Positions 48,917-59,114 are shown, numbered from the stretch's first letter. The stretch is 64,000 bases of DNA from Kapaibacterium sp044224925 (GCA_044224925.1 JBGAJM010000001.1:682001-746000); one strand, 5' to 3'. Program-made: numbers and translations. The notes: a model not told the origin generated them from the sequence alone.

Positions 48917-51049
48917 ATGAAAACGTATGATGCCCACCATATTCGCAACATTGCGATCCTCGGCCACGCCGGTTCGGGGAAGACGACGTTGGCCGAGTCG
49001 ATGCTGTTCGAATCCAACGAGATCCAGCGCCGCGGGAGCGTAGAAGAAGGAAGCACAGCCAGTGACTATCACGATATCGAGCAGGAACGCGGGTCGTCGG
49101 TCTTTGGAACACCCCTGTTCGCCGAATGGCGAGACTATAAGATCAACATCATCGATACCCCGGGATTCTCTGACTACGTGGGCGAGGTGATCAGCGCCTT
49201 GCGCGTGGTCGACACGGGCCTGATGGTCTTGAATTCCCATCATGGTGTGGAGGTCGGGACCGAGACCATCTGGAAGTACACGAAGCAGTTCGAGACCCCG
49301 GTGATCTTCACGGTCAACAAGGTCGACCACGAGCAGAGCGATTTCTGGCGCACCGTCGAACAAGCGAAGGAACGCTTCGGTCGTGAAGTGACCGTGGTCC
49401 AGTATCCCCTTGCCGAAGGCGTCGGATTCAACACCATCATCGATGTGCTGAAGATGACGGCCTATGTCTTCGGTCCGGACGGCGGCAAGCCCGAGAAGCT
49501 GCCCATTCCCGATTCCGAGCGCGAGCGTGCGGCGAAGTTGCATAACGAGCTCATCGAGATCGTCGCCGAGAACGACGAGTCGCTCATGGAGCACTACTTG
49601 GCCAAGGGCGAACTGGATGAGGATGAGATGCGTCACGGACTGACCAAGACGATCATCCAGCGACAGATCTTCCCGCTGTTCTGCACGAGTGCCAAGAAGA
49701 ACATGGGTGCAGGTCGGTTGATGACGTTCATCGACGTTGTCGTCCCCGCCCCCGTCGAGATGCCACCCGTGAAAACGGAAGGCGGCACGGAACTGAAGGC
49801 AGATCCGAAAGGCAAGACCTGCATCTTCGTCTTCAAGGCTGCCAGTGAACCGAACGTTGGCGACATGTCGTTCTTCCGCGTGTATTCAGGCACCGTGGCC
49901 CATGGCATGGACCTAGTGAACGAACAAACGGGAGTGACCGAACGCTTGGGTCAGCTCTTCGTGGTGAACGGAAAGAAACGCCTGGAGGTCTCCGAGCTCC
50001 AGGCCGGTGATATCGGCGCCGTGGTCAAGCTGAAGAACACGCACGTGAACAATACGCTGCACGACAAAGGACTCAACCTGGTCCTTCCCGCCATTCAATT
50101 CCCTACCCCTCGTGTCCGCGTCTCCGTGGTGAGCAATCGCAAGGGCGAAGAGGACAAGCTCGGCATGGCGTTGCATCACTTGCACGAAGAAGATCCGACG
50201 TTGCTCATCGAGCATAGCATGGAGCTGAAACAGTTGCTCCTGCACGGACAAGGCGAGATGCACGTGCAAACGGCAAAGCATCGCCTGATCAATCGCTTCA
50301 AGTTGGATGTGAGCTTTGAAACACCGAAGGTGCCGTATCGCGAGACCATTCAACGCATGGTGGAAGGTTCGTATCGACACAAGAAACAATCCGGTGGAGC
50401 AGGTCAGTTCGCCGAAGTGCACATGCGCGTCGAGCCATGGTATGAAGGCATTGCCGCACCGGCCGGACTCTCCGTGCGTGCCACCGAAGAGCACGACCTG
50501 CCATGGGGCGGTAAGCTCGTCTTTGTCAACGCCATCGTTGGTGGTGTGATCGAGCAGCGCTTCTTGCCGGCCATCCTCAAGGGTGTGATGGAGAAGATGA
50601 CGGAAGGACCCGTGACCGGTTCGTATGTACGCGATGTGCGTGTGACGGTGTTCGACGGGAAGATGCATGCCGTCGACTCGAACGAGGCCGCCTTCAAGAC
50701 AGCGGGCCGCATGGCCTTCAAGGACTGCTTCATCAAGGCAGATCCTCAGCTTCTGGAGCCGATCTACGACGTCGAGGTCCTGATGCCCGAAGAACACGTG
50801 GGCGATGTGATGAGCGATCTGCCGGTACGTCGTGCCGTGATCATGGGCATCGATTCCGACGGACATTATCAAGTGCTCAAGGCACGCATGCCATTGGCAG
50901 AAGTGGACAAGTATGCAACGGTGTTGCGGAGCATGACGTCGGGCAGAGCCGCGTTCTCGGCATCATTCGCCGAGTATGTGTCCGTGCCTTCGCAGATCCA
51001 ATCGAAACTGCACCAAGAGTATCTGCAGCACGCGCAAGAAGAAGAGTGA
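48917..51049 (+). CDS. EF-G-like translational GTPase (paralogue, not canonical FusA)
   Basis: A 710-residue protein with all EF-G domains: G1 'GHAGSGKT' (16-23), G3 'DTPG' (80-83), G4 'NKVD' (134-137) and domains II-V. The switch I segment reads 'QERGSSVFGTPLF' where EF-G has 'QERGITI', a hallmark of the EF-G-like/EF-G2 branch whose role in elongation or ribosome recycling is not settled. It has the ribosome-binding site GGAGAGG 4 bases before the ATG and stands apart from rpsL, rpsG and tuf. It abuts the convergent gene at 51050. Confidence 0.88.
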   Translation: MKTYDAHHIRNIAILGHAGSGKTTLAESMLFESNEIQRRGSVEEGSTASDYHDIEQERGSSVFGTPLFAEWRDYKINIIDTPGFSDYVGEVISALRVVDTGLMVLNSHHGVEVGTETIWKYTKQFETPVIFTVNKVDHEQSDFWRTVEQAKERFGREVTVVQYPLAEGVGFNTIIDVLKMTAYVFGPDGGKPEKLPIPDSERERAAKLHNELIEIVAENDESLMEHYLAKGELDEDEMRHGLTKTIIQRQIFPLFCTSAKKNMGAGRLMTFIDVVVPAPVEMPPVKTEGGTELKADPKGKTCIFVFKAASEPNVGDMSFFRVYSGTVAHGMDLVNEQTGVTERLGQLFVVNGKKRLEVSELQAGDIGAVVKLKNTHVNNTLHDKGLNLVLPAIQFPTPRVRVSVVSNRKGEEDKLGMALHHLHEEDPTLLIEHSMELKQLLLHGQGEMHVQTAKHRLINRFKLDVSFETPKVPYRETIQRMVEGSYRHKKQSGGAGQFAEVHMRVEPWYEGIAAPAGLSVRATEEHDLPWGGKLVFVNAIVGGVIEQRFLPAILKGVMEKMTEGPVTGSYVRDVRVTVFDGKMHAVDSNEAAFKTAGRMAFKDCFIKADPQLLEPIYDVEVLMPEEHVGDVMSDLPVRRAVIMGIDSDGHYQVLKARMPLAEVDKYATVLRSMTSGRAAFSASFAEYVSVPSQIQSKLHQEYLQHAQEEE

Positions 51050-51754
51050 TCAGCGACGTTGCAGAGTGATGATCGTACGTCCCTTTCGGCCCTTGTCGGA
51101 AGGGACGTAGAGTTTTAGGGTATCTCCTTCGCACTCCCACGTGTACAGCTTGCCGCCGGTGATCTGCAAGCGATGTCGGCCCTTCGGGTCGATCGTCAGC
51201 CGATACTGGAACGTCCCCGCTGGCCACTCGGCATGCTGGTCCGCAAAGAATCGATACTCGTCGCCCTGCGTGTCCATCCACCGTCCTTCCAGCACCGATA
51301 TGTTCACGATGCGTTGCAACACGAACTGCAACGATCGATTCTTCGATGGGATGCGTGCGTAGACAAAGGGCTTCTCGATGGCGTTCGTTTTGTCGTAGAG
51401 CGCGATGTATTGTCCGTTCAACGAATCCGCCGTCAACACCCACCGATCGTTCAGCACATATCGCAGACCGAAACCGGGAAGAGAAGCGCGAAGAAGTTGC
51501 GTGCGTGCACTATCGTTGAATGACCGCGCAACGGTGCATGTGCGAATGGAATCCGCCTGCACGTCGATCACCATGGCAAGAGGGAGCGAAGGCTCTGCAA
51601 GGGGTTGCATGGCGGCACGGACGGAATGGGTTCGCTTGAGTTCGTCGATCATGTCCGACCGCACCCATACTCCATCGAACAAGGCCACATTCTGTGCAAA
51701 CGCAACGCTGCTCGCGACGAGGGTCGCGAGCAGCAGTACGATGTTCATTCTCAT
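51050..51754 (-). CDS. Secreted protein of unknown function
   Basis: A 234-residue protein with a signal peptide (~1-21, ending 'SVAFAQ') and a beta-rich mature part with two similar-looking halves ('FDGVWVRSDMID' and 'LEGRWMDTQGDEYRF'), suggesting lipocalin-like strands. I do not recognise the family. The start may be the ATG at 51752-51754 or the one two codons later. It begins 3 bases after the P5C dehydrogenase stop and is probably cotranscribed with it. Confidence 0.6.
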   Translation of the reverse strand: MRMNIVLLLATLVASSVAFAQNVALFDGVWVRSDMIDELKRTHSVRAAMQPLAEPSLPLAMVIDVQADSIRTCTVARSFNDSARTQLLRASLPGFGLRYVLNDRWVLTADSLNGQYIALYDKTNAIEKPFVYARIPSKNRSLQFVLQRIVNISVLEGRWMDTQGDEYRFFADQHAEWPAGTFQYRLTIDPKGRHRLQITGGKLYTWECEGDTLKLYVPSDKGRKGRTIITLQRR

Positions 51755-51757
51755 ACG

Positions 51758-53302
51758 TCAGATCTTCCGTGCTACGGTCTTGGCTTGCAAGAACAGACCC
51801 AGATAGTCGCGACCACCGGCCTTGGAGTCGGTGCCGGACATGTTGAACCCGCCAAACGGATGTCCACCCACCATGGCACCGGTGCACTTCCGATTCAGAT
51901 ACAGATTGCCGCAATGGAACTCATTGCGAGCACGTGCGAGCTTCTTGGCATTGCGGGTGTACACGGCGCCGGTCAGACCGTAGATGGTGTTGTTGGCGAT
52001 CTCCAGGGCATGATCGAAGTCCTTGGCCTTGCACACGGCGAGGACCGGACCGAAGATCTCTTCCTGCATCAAACGTGCCGTGGGCTTCACATTCACGAAG
52101 ACCGTTGGCTCGATGAAGTAACCAGGTTTGTCCTTCACCTTCGAACCGCCTGTGAGAAGTTTGCCTTCCTTCTTGCCGATCTCGATATACTTCAGGATCG
52201 TCTTCTCTGCGCGAGCGCTCACCACCGGACCAACGCGACCGTCATCTTTCGGTTCGCCGATCTTATAGGCATCCATCACCACCTTGAGCTTGGTGACGAA
52301 CTCGTCATAGACAGCCTGATCCACAATGGCGCGTGAGCATGCCGAACACTTCTGTCCTTGGAATCCAAAGGCTGCAGCGGCAACGCCGGCCACGGCCTCA
52401 TCCACGTTGCATTCCTTGTCGACGATGATGGCATCCTTGCCACCCATCTCCGCCACCACGCGCTTGATCCAGATCTGTCCTGGCTGCGGTGTCGCTGCAA
52501 GTTGATTGACGTGCAGACCAACTTCCATCGAACCGGTGAAGGAGATGAATCGCGTCTTCGGATGGCCGACAAGATAATCGCCAGCTTCGGCTCCACTTGC
52601 AACGAGGAAGTTCAGCACTCCGGCGGGCAGACCAACTTCTTCCATGATCTCCGTGAAGAGCCAACCCATCATGGGCGAATCGCTCGATGGCTTCAACACA
52701 ATGGTATTACCGCAAACGATGGCCGCTACCGACATGCCTGCAAGGATGGCGAACGGGAAGTTCCAGGGTGGAACGATCACACCAACGCCAAGCGGAATGT
52801 AGAACACTTCGTTCTTCTCACCGGGCTGTGCCACCACGGGTTGCGGCTCTGCATAGCGCAGTGCTTCACGACCGTAGTACTCAAGGAAGTCGATGGCCTC
52901 GCATGTATCGGCATCGGCCTCGATATAGTTCTTGCCTACTTCGGAGATCATCCATGCGTTGATCTCGAGACGACGGCGGCGCATCACGTTCGCCGCTTTG
53001 AACAGATACGTTGCGCGCTTCGCCATCGGAACGTCTTTCCACGTTTCAAAGGCCTTCAACGCAGCACGCATTGCCTTCTCGGCATCGTCCTTACCCGACT
53101 TCTGGAACACGCCCACGGTCTCCGACGGATCGGCAGGATTCGTGCTCACCGTCTTGGCCGTGGTACGGATCTTTTTTCCGTTGATGATATTGGGATATTC
53201 TTTCCCGAACTTCGCACGTACGGCGTCGATCGCAGCACGTTGTTTTGCGGCGACGGCCGGCTTGGTGAAATCGTGGTACTGTTCGTTGACGAAGGGTTTC
53301 AT
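51758..53302 (-). CDS. pruA: Delta-1-pyrroline-5-carboxylate dehydrogenase
   Basis: A 514-residue aldehyde dehydrogenase of the RocA/PruA type that oxidises glutamate semialdehyde to glutamate in proline breakdown. Markers: 'VIVPPWNFPFAILAGM', 'FTGSMEVGLHVNQLAA', the general base in 'VVAEMGGKDAIIVD' and the catalytic cysteine in 'GFQGQKCSACSRAI'. The ATG at 53300-53302 has GGAG five bases upstream; a longer frame has no such site. A TAATTTG box lies at 53333-53339. No proline dehydrogenase gene is adjacent. Confidence 0.93.
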   Translation of the reverse strand: MKPFVNEQYHDFTKPAVAAKQRAAIDAVRAKFGKEYPNIINGKKIRTTAKTVSTNPADPSETVGVFQKSGKDDAEKAMRAALKAFETWKDVPMAKRATYLFKAANVMRRRRLEINAWMISEVGKNYIEADADTCEAIDFLEYYGREALRYAEPQPVVAQPGEKNEVFYIPLGVGVIVPPWNFPFAILAGMSVAAIVCGNTIVLKPSSDSPMMGWLFTEIMEEVGLPAGVLNFLVASGAEAGDYLVGHPKTRFISFTGSMEVGLHVNQLAATPQPGQIWIKRVVAEMGGKDAIIVDKECNVDEAVAGVAAAAFGFQGQKCSACSRAIVDQAVYDEFVTKLKVVMDAYKIGEPKDDGRVGPVVSARAEKTILKYIEIGKKEGKLLTGGSKVKDKPGYFIEPTVFVNVKPTARLMQEEIFGPVLAVCKAKDFDHALEIANNTIYGLTGAVYTRNAKKLARARNEFHCGNLYLNRKCTGAMVGGHPFGGFNMSGTDSKAGGRDYLGLFLQAKTVARKI

Positions 53303-53346
53303 CGGGGCTCCATGAATTTCGAATTGAACACGCAAATTACGACGCA

Positions 53347-53967
53347 ATGATCGAATCGATCGTGGTATACCTGCAAGGCCTTCCGGTATGGGGCGTGATC
53401 ATCGTCACGTTTCTCGTGGCCTATATCGAGAACCTCTTTCCTCCGGCACCCAGCGACGTGATCTTGGTGTTTCTGGGGACGCTCGTGGGCCTGGGTACCG
53501 TGGGCATGACAACGATGATCGGTACGGCCACCTTGGGCAGTGTGGCGGGCTTCGCCACGGCATACTGGATCGGACGTCGCTATGGCACGGCCCTGATCGA
53601 ATCGAAGCGCGTCCCCTTTCTCTCCGTTGAACTGCTCCTCAAGGTGGAAGGGTGGTTCAACAAGTATCATGGCCTGATCATCATCGCCAATCGTTTCCTC
53701 TCCGGCACACGTGCCGTGATCTCCTTTGCGGCTGGCATCACGAAGATGCCCTTCCTCCGTACCACCCTCTATTGCCTTGTGAGTGCGGCCGCATGGAACA
53801 GCATCATGGTGATCATCGGCAAGCAGCTGGGGGCCAACTGGCGCTCGGTGGAAGGAATACTGGCCACATATGGAAACGTCGTCACGATCCTGATCGTGAC
53901 GACGTTGGTGGTGTACTTCGGTTGGAGATATCTCAAGCGACGCAAGGAGCGCCGCTCGATCACTTGA
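53347..53967 (+). CDS. DedA-family membrane protein
   Basis: A 206-residue inner-membrane protein of the DedA (SNARE-associated/VTT) family: 'FVAYIENLFPPAPSDVILVFLG' with the conserved E and PP, 'GRRYG', 'RFLSGTRAVISFAAGI' with the conserved Arg, and four to five helices. DedA proteins help recycle undecaprenyl phosphate or flip lipids, which fits the glycan genes nearby. It starts 44 bases from the divergent pruA and overlaps porV by 8 bases at its end. Confidence 0.9.
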   Translation: MIESIVVYLQGLPVWGVIIVTFLVAYIENLFPPAPSDVILVFLGTLVGLGTVGMTTMIGTATLGSVAGFATAYWIGRRYGTALIESKRVPFLSVELLLKVEGWFNKYHGLIIIANRFLSGTRAVISFAAGITKMPFLRTTLYCLVSAAAWNSIMVIIGKQLGANWRSVEGILATYGNVVTILIVTTLVVYFGWRYLKRRKERRSIT

Positions 53968-55027
53968 GCTGACCCCAGTCCACGAGGAGCGAGAATCGCA
54001 AGGTGTTGGCCAAGGGGTGATTGTCTTCGACCGTCAGGATGTAGGAGAAATCCACGGCGAAAAGATCGTATTTCACACCGGCTCCGAGGGTGAAGAACTG
54101 GCGATTACCGGCAGCCTTTGGCTCGCTGAAGTAGCCGCCGCGCAGTGCGACGATGCGGTCATAGACGTACTCCATGCCGATCCCGATCTGCGGTCCGCCC
54201 ACACCCCACGACGTGAAGAACGATGTCGGGATCGGATCCGATCCCAGTGAGTCGCGCTTGACAAGGAGCTTGGCAAAGTCCGACGTGATCGTCAGATCGT
54301 TGTATTCATCTTCGACGATCTTGAAGGCGACACCAATTCGCAACGTGGTCGGAAGCGGGTCCGACTCGTTCAAGTAGGTCATCTTCGGACCGACGTTCTG
54401 CAGGTTGACGCCGAAGCTGAACGTATTGTCGAGGTTCTCTCCAAAGATGCTGAGCTTCTCCGGCTTCCAGAGCAAACCGATGTCGAAGGCCGCCGAGATA
54501 CCGACGCCCGCCCCGGCCTGACCGATACCGGCGGGCGCAAGGTTGGACTGGATGTACTTCACTTGCATCCCCATACCGACGTCGTCGGAGACGAGTGTTC
54601 CATAGGACAGACCGATACAGAACTCATTGGAGCGGAATTTGCCAAGCTGACTTCCATCTTCGGCCGTACGGGTGAACTCACCGAGATTCATGTAGGTGAT
54701 CGTTCCGGCGATGGTACCATCGATGGCGTCGACGTAATCGGAATACGTACCGTAGGAATAGAACAGGTCTGCATTGAACTGCGGCAGCCACTTTGAGAAC
54801 GCCAATGAGATCTGGCGTGACGACTGGAAGCCCAATCCCCCTGTGTTCCAATACACGGCATTGGCGTTGTCCGCGATGGCCGTACCAACGTCGCCCATGC
54901 CGCTTGCGCGAGCATCAGGTGCGATCAAGAGAAAAGGAACAGCCGAGCCGCCGGCCTGGCCGTACATGCACGCAGCGCTCATGACCAATAGTGTCGCAAC
55001 CGCCGCGCCCCTTTTCATCAACATCAT
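53960..55027 (-). CDS. porV: Type IX secretion outer membrane protein PorV
   Basis: A 355-residue outer membrane beta-barrel. After a signal peptide (~1-24) comes 'VPFLLIAPDARASGMGDVGTAIADNANAVYWN', the N-terminal signature of PorV/PorQ proteins, then a FadL-like barrel ending in 'FSLLVDWGQL'. PorV shuttles cargo from the SprA translocon to the PorU sortase. Its neighbour upstream is porU, 33 bases away, as in other T9SS bacteria. Confidence 0.92.
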   Translation of the reverse strand: MMLMKRGAAVATLLVMSAACMYGQAGGSAVPFLLIAPDARASGMGDVGTAIADNANAVYWNTGGLGFQSSRQISLAFSKWLPQFNADLFYSYGTYSDYVDAIDGTIAGTITYMNLGEFTRTAEDGSQLGKFRSNEFCIGLSYGTLVSDDVGMGMQVKYIQSNLAPAGIGQAGAGVGISAAFDIGLLWKPEKLSIFGENLDNTFSFGVNLQNVGPKMTYLNESDPLPTTLRIGVAFKIVEDEYNDLTITSDFAKLLVKRDSLGSDPIPTSFFTSWGVGGPQIGIGMEYVYDRIVALRGGYFSEPKAAGNRQFFTLGAGVKYDLFAVDFSYILTVEDNHPLANTLRFSLLVDWGQLK

Positions 55028-55055
55028 AGAGTTCCTCGTGAAGCGTAGTAGAAAT

Positions 55056-55063
55056 CAAATTTA
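55056..55063 (-). promoter_or_regulatory. -7 element of porV
   Basis: Minus-strand TAAATTTG, an exact TAnnTTTG match, overlaps the porU stop codon and ends 28 bases before the porV ATG. No TTG is seen 20 bases upstream, so support is partial. Confidence 0.45.
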
Positions 55064-58000
55064 GCGAATGAGGGTCATACTGCCACTAAGAATGGCAGTG
55101 GAGCCATCGGACCCCGTCATGCTGATCACACACAGGTAGACCCCGGAAGATAACGACATGCCGTCGTTCGTACGGGCATTCCACGGGATCGTGGCCGTTT
55201 GCAGCTCCTCGACGTGCAGCTTGGTGTCGTAGACCATGTCCCCGTTCACCGTGAAGATCCGCACGTGGGCATCGAATGGCTGCGGCTGATTGTGCTTGAA
55301 CGTGATGAGCGTTGACGTACTGAACGGATTGGGATAGTTCATGAGGTCCTCGGCGATGGCGGCATCGTTCGAGGACTCGATCCGGAACAACGTTTCCTGC
55401 TCGGAGTAGTAGTTGAGCACATCCCAGGCGCGCACGCGTACCGTATGCAGGCCGGGTCCCAGACCAAAGATCTGTTTGACGGCCGTTCCTGCTCTGCTGT
55501 TGTCGAGCGACGTGGTGAAGGTGTTCGTCAGGTTCTCGATCACTTCCCCATCGTCGAACATGGCCTCGAGGTTATGACCGATCCCCACACCCGTGGTGTT
55601 CACACCGGTCTTGTCGTTCAGGTCCACGATCAGAATGGGGTTCCGGCGGACGAGGTCGCCACTCTTGAACAGGCGGCTGTCCATGTAAAGCGACATCTGC
55701 GGACCTTCGAAATCATCGTACTCCACGTCGGCCACACCACCAACCGTGATGTTCGACGTCATGCCCATGGCATGCTCTCCTGTGGTGGACGAGGCATAGC
55801 CGTACAGCGTGGCACGCGAGGTGGAGAAGGCAATGTCCTTCGGGACGACGAAGGTGGCCTCGAACCGACCGTGGTCGACATTGTACGAGCTGCGATTGAG
55901 GCCTGCACCAAGCTTGGTGAAATTGCTGATGGTGCCGTCAACATCGGTCACGGTGAGCTGCACCTGACTGTCGTAGAGCGAGATGGTGATCACACCGCTG
56001 AATGATGTGTCGATGTCTTTGGACCCGAGCTTCGTGACGAAGCCCTTGACGGTGACCGTGGCCTTTGACTCCAGGTTCACCACATCGGAATCCCCCATCG
56101 CCTGCTGATTGATCGTGTCGATGGTCACCGTTCGATCGGGGATCAGAAGGCGCATCGTTGGGTCACCCAGCAGGAAGAACTTCTCTGCATTGTCGTCGTT
56201 GTACAGCTTTTTCACGTTCAACATCACATCGCCGAGCAGCGGGAAACGTCCATCGGCTTCGCGCGAGAACAGGCTCGCATAGAAGTACTGATTGATCTCG
56301 GCATTGCTTTGCGAGAGCACCACACGCGAGGCACTGAACACACCGATCGCCCCGCCGATCTGCGAGAGCACGAGCTCTTCAGCGCCGGACTGATTATCGG
56401 GCAGATCGAATCGCGCAAAGTCGCATGTGGCCGCGGTCAGGAAGAAGTTCTTCGTGGCATTCGTCATCATAGGAACCGTGGTCTCGCGCACGAAGATGTT
56501 CTCGTGTGCCCATACGCGGGGATTCCCGTGACCGATCCAGTTGAGGATCAGTTCACCGGTGGTGTTGGTGGTCGACAGCATGTCATCGGTCACACCCGGC
56601 TTCCGACGTCCACGCGCAACATTCTCGGTGGGATACTCGACCAGGTAGATCTTCTTGTCCTGGAAGGTCTCCGGCACGTATTTCGTTGCAAGCGTCTCGC
56701 TTTGTCGCAAGTGCAGGGAGCCATCGGGGACCTGACCTTCACCCGTCGGAGAATCATCGGCGATCATGGTGATGCGTGTTCTCCAGTCGCCCTCGTCGCT
56801 CTGCTGTTCGTAGGATCGGATCTTGTCGATCATCTGCATCCCAACGGCATCGGATGTGATGGGCAACCGACCGATGGCCAATTCCGGAATGGCGTCGTCG
56901 CCCACAAGGCGCGTGAAGAAGTCATCCTTGGTGTTGGTGTACAGTCCGTTCGTATTCCCATCGGGCTCGTCGGACTCATACGGGATCACATAGTTGATCG
57001 CGGCTGATGAGATGTTCTTATAGTCGAAGTGACCGTCTCCCCACAAGAACACATACTTCGGTGCGACCGTCCATGTCGTAAGAGCATGCTGCAGGAAGTC
57101 CCGGATCGCCGTTGGGTCCGGCATGCCGTAGGAGAATTCGTTGAAGATCTCCTCTGTCGTCACCACCACACCCTTCATACCGCTTGTCTTCGTACGATAG
57201 GCCAACATACTGTCGGCACTCTTGCGAAGCGCACTGTTCGTCACGATCACGAGCGGCACGTTGCGTGCATCGGCCCGTAGGTTCACGATCGCCATTTCAC
57301 TCAGCGAAACGTCTTGCAGTGCGGCACTGAGATGATAGAGTCGTTGCGAGGTAGCGTTGAGGGCGCAGCGCACACTGAACATCCCGCCGGTAGTGGCCAC
57401 GTTCTCGATCCGCACAGGATCCACGCGGTCCGTGACGTCGTAGCCGAAGATGTCACCCGAAAACCCATTCACATCATATTGCGTCACGCCCGAAAGCCCC
57501 TTCCCCGTTGCAAAGGCAAAGGCATTGTCAATGGCGGCAAGGCTGCGAGGATACTGGATCTCGAAGAAGTCCAACAGGGCGGTCGAACTCCGGTCGTTGC
57601 TCTTGTAGGCGAACTTCAACACGCTGCGATTATCGGCGGGAATGGCCGGTGCATCGATCGACCCCGTGGTCCCCAGCACATAGGCGTCCATGTAATAACC
57701 ATTGGGCTGCAGACCGAGTTGGGCGACGGCCAGTCCGTTCTCCGTCATCGTCATCGTGCCCGGCTCGGTGGAACGAGAGACAACGCTGAACACATAGTCC
57801 ACCATGCCGCTGCGGACCAAACCCGGAAGGAGTGTGTTGATGGTGATGGACCCGCCGTTCTCGAAGGAACGTCCGAACCAGCGACGACCCGATCCGCTGT
57901 TGTACGGATTCACCACTTCTTCTTCATACATGATCGTTCCAACACCGGTCGTTGGTGTATTCACCACCGTACCGCTCGGCGCAGGGACGATCTCTGCACG

Positions 58001-58885
58001 CTTTCCATCCGTTCCTCCCACCGTGAGCACATAGGAGCTCACCTTGCTGTAGTGGTGCAGGAAGTGACGGACGAGCGAGTCCCTCGTGATCACAAAGCCC
58101 GACGGACCGCCACCAAAGAAGATCACGTCGCGCACGCTTCCATCGCCATTCGTTCGAACGGTGATGGCCTGCTCGTGCATGGCAGCGAACTCGGACTGCG
58201 TCACACGCTCCGGAAGCTCCATGCCGCCACGACCGAAGATCTTGATGGTACGAGCCGCCGCTGCATCGGTCGCAATGCCATTACGACGGAGTTCGTCGGC
58301 CGAGATGCGATAGACACCATCACGTTGAATGCTGATGCGATAGGCCTTGCCAATGCGCTCCACCTCTTGTGCAGCTTCGGTCGCTCGCTTGCGTTGCGTT
58401 GATGCATCGACGAAGGCCGAGGTGAAGGTGATGGCCGATGTGATGGGTGTCGTGTAGCGAATGGTGCCGTGGTCTTCTGTTGCCACCACGACGTCGATGC
58501 TGGCGAGATGCGTTGTTCCACCGATGCCTTCATAGCGTACCGTCACGTTTTGTTGCGGTGTGAACGTGTACTGCGTTGGTCCCGGAACGACGATTTGGTG
58601 CGCAACCACCCATTCCGTGACGGAAGGGGCCAGGTGGCGAGGGAAGACGCGTGCGTTCTCGATGACCGGTTTGCGAATGGTCGTTGGTCCGTCCTGCACC
58701 GTCTCCCACGACTCGATTACCGGAGCATACGTGAAGGCAAAGGTTCGCGCATCAGAGCGAAGGATCTGAAATCCTTTCGGCAATGGCGCGGCATGCACCA
58801 CCGAAGCGATCGAACACAAGGTGACGATCGCAGTGATGATGGTTTGTCGGAAGGTGGAATGCTGCTGCAAGGTTGAACGGTGCAT
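55061..58885 (-). CDS. porU: Type IX secretion sortase PorU (gingipain-like C25 protease) with its own sorting domain
   Basis: A 1274-residue exported protein. Signal peptide at ~1-35 ('...VTLCSIASVVHAA'), an N-terminal beta-rich region, then a C25 gingipain-like domain with the catalytic His in 'KYVFLWGDGHFDYKN' and the catalytic Cys in 'FFLTAATCDFARFDLPDNQSGAEEL'. The C-terminus is a T9SS sorting domain beginning 'NYPNPFSTSTLITF' and ending 'SLSSGVYLCVISM'. PorU removes the sorting domain from cargo and joins cargo to A-type polysaccharide on the cell surface. The ATG at 58883-58885 was chosen because the longer open frame runs into the tRNA-Gly gene. Confidence 0.92.
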   Translation of the reverse strand: MHRSTLQQHSTFRQTIITAIVTLCSIASVVHAAPLPKGFQILRSDARTFAFTYAPVIESWETVQDGPTTIRKPVIENARVFPRHLAPSVTEWVVAHQIVVPGPTQYTFTPQQNVTVRYEGIGGTTHLASIDVVVATEDHGTIRYTTPITSAITFTSAFVDASTQRKRATEAAQEVERIGKAYRISIQRDGVYRISADELRRNGIATDAAAARTIKIFGRGGMELPERVTQSEFAAMHEQAITVRTNGDGSVRDVIFFGGGPSGFVITRDSLVRHFLHHYSKVSSYVLTVGGTDGKRAEIVPAPSGTVVNTPTTGVGTIMYEEEVVNPYNSGSGRRWFGRSFENGGSITINTLLPGLVRSGMVDYVFSVVSRSTEPGTMTMTENGLAVAQLGLQPNGYYMDAYVLGTTGSIDAPAIPADNRSVLKFAYKSNDRSSTALLDFFEIQYPRSLAAIDNAFAFATGKGLSGVTQYDVNGFSGDIFGYDVTDRVDPVRIENVATTGGMFSVRCALNATSQRLYHLSAALQDVSLSEMAIVNLRADARNVPLVIVTNSALRKSADSMLAYRTKTSGMKGVVVTTEEIFNEFSYGMPDPTAIRDFLQHALTTWTVAPKYVFLWGDGHFDYKNISSAAINYVIPYESDEPDGNTNGLYTNTKDDFFTRLVGDDAIPELAIGRLPITSDAVGMQMIDKIRSYEQQSDEGDWRTRITMIADDSPTGEGQVPDGSLHLRQSETLATKYVPETFQDKKIYLVEYPTENVARGRRKPGVTDDMLSTTNTTGELILNWIGHGNPRVWAHENIFVRETTVPMMTNATKNFFLTAATCDFARFDLPDNQSGAEELVLSQIGGAIGVFSASRVVLSQSNAEINQYFYASLFSREADGRFPLLGDVMLNVKKLYNDDNAEKFFLLGDPTMRLLIPDRTVTIDTINQQAMGDSDVVNLESKATVTVKGFVTKLGSKDIDTSFSGVITISLYDSQVQLTVTDVDGTISNFTKLGAGLNRSSYNVDHGRFEATFVVPKDIAFSTSRATLYGYASSTTGEHAMGMTSNITVGGVADVEYDDFEGPQMSLYMDSRLFKSGDLVRRNPILIVDLNDKTGVNTTGVGIGHNLEAMFDDGEVIENLTNTFTTSLDNSRAGTAVKQIFGLGPGLHTVRVRAWDVLNYYSEQETLFRIESSNDAAIAEDLMNYPNPFSTSTLITFKHNQPQPFDAHVRIFTVNGDMVYDTKLHVEELQTATIPWNARTNDGMSLSSGVYLCVISMTGSDGSTAILSGSMTLIR

Positions 58886-58945
58886 GTGCTGTACAGACGG
58901 AATCTCTCTGCTGTATTGTACTTGTTCCGCGCGGAAAGTTACCGC

Positions 58946-58991
58946 AAAAAAAAATGCCTCGCCATCAGGGGGGAATGAGACGGCAAGGCAT
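58946..58991 (-). terminator. Terminator after tRNA-Gly
   Basis: On the minus strand a 10-bp stem (arms 58982-58991 and 58954-58963, with one G-T pair) is followed by nine T's (58946-58954 read in reverse). It would end the tRNA-Gly transcript before porU. Confidence 0.85.
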
Positions 58992-59025
58992 GCAGCATAA
59001 AGAGGAAGTGACGACTTGCGTCGTC

Positions 59026-59099
<74 letters not shown>

Positions 59100-59114
59100 T
59101 TCATCTAACTTCTA

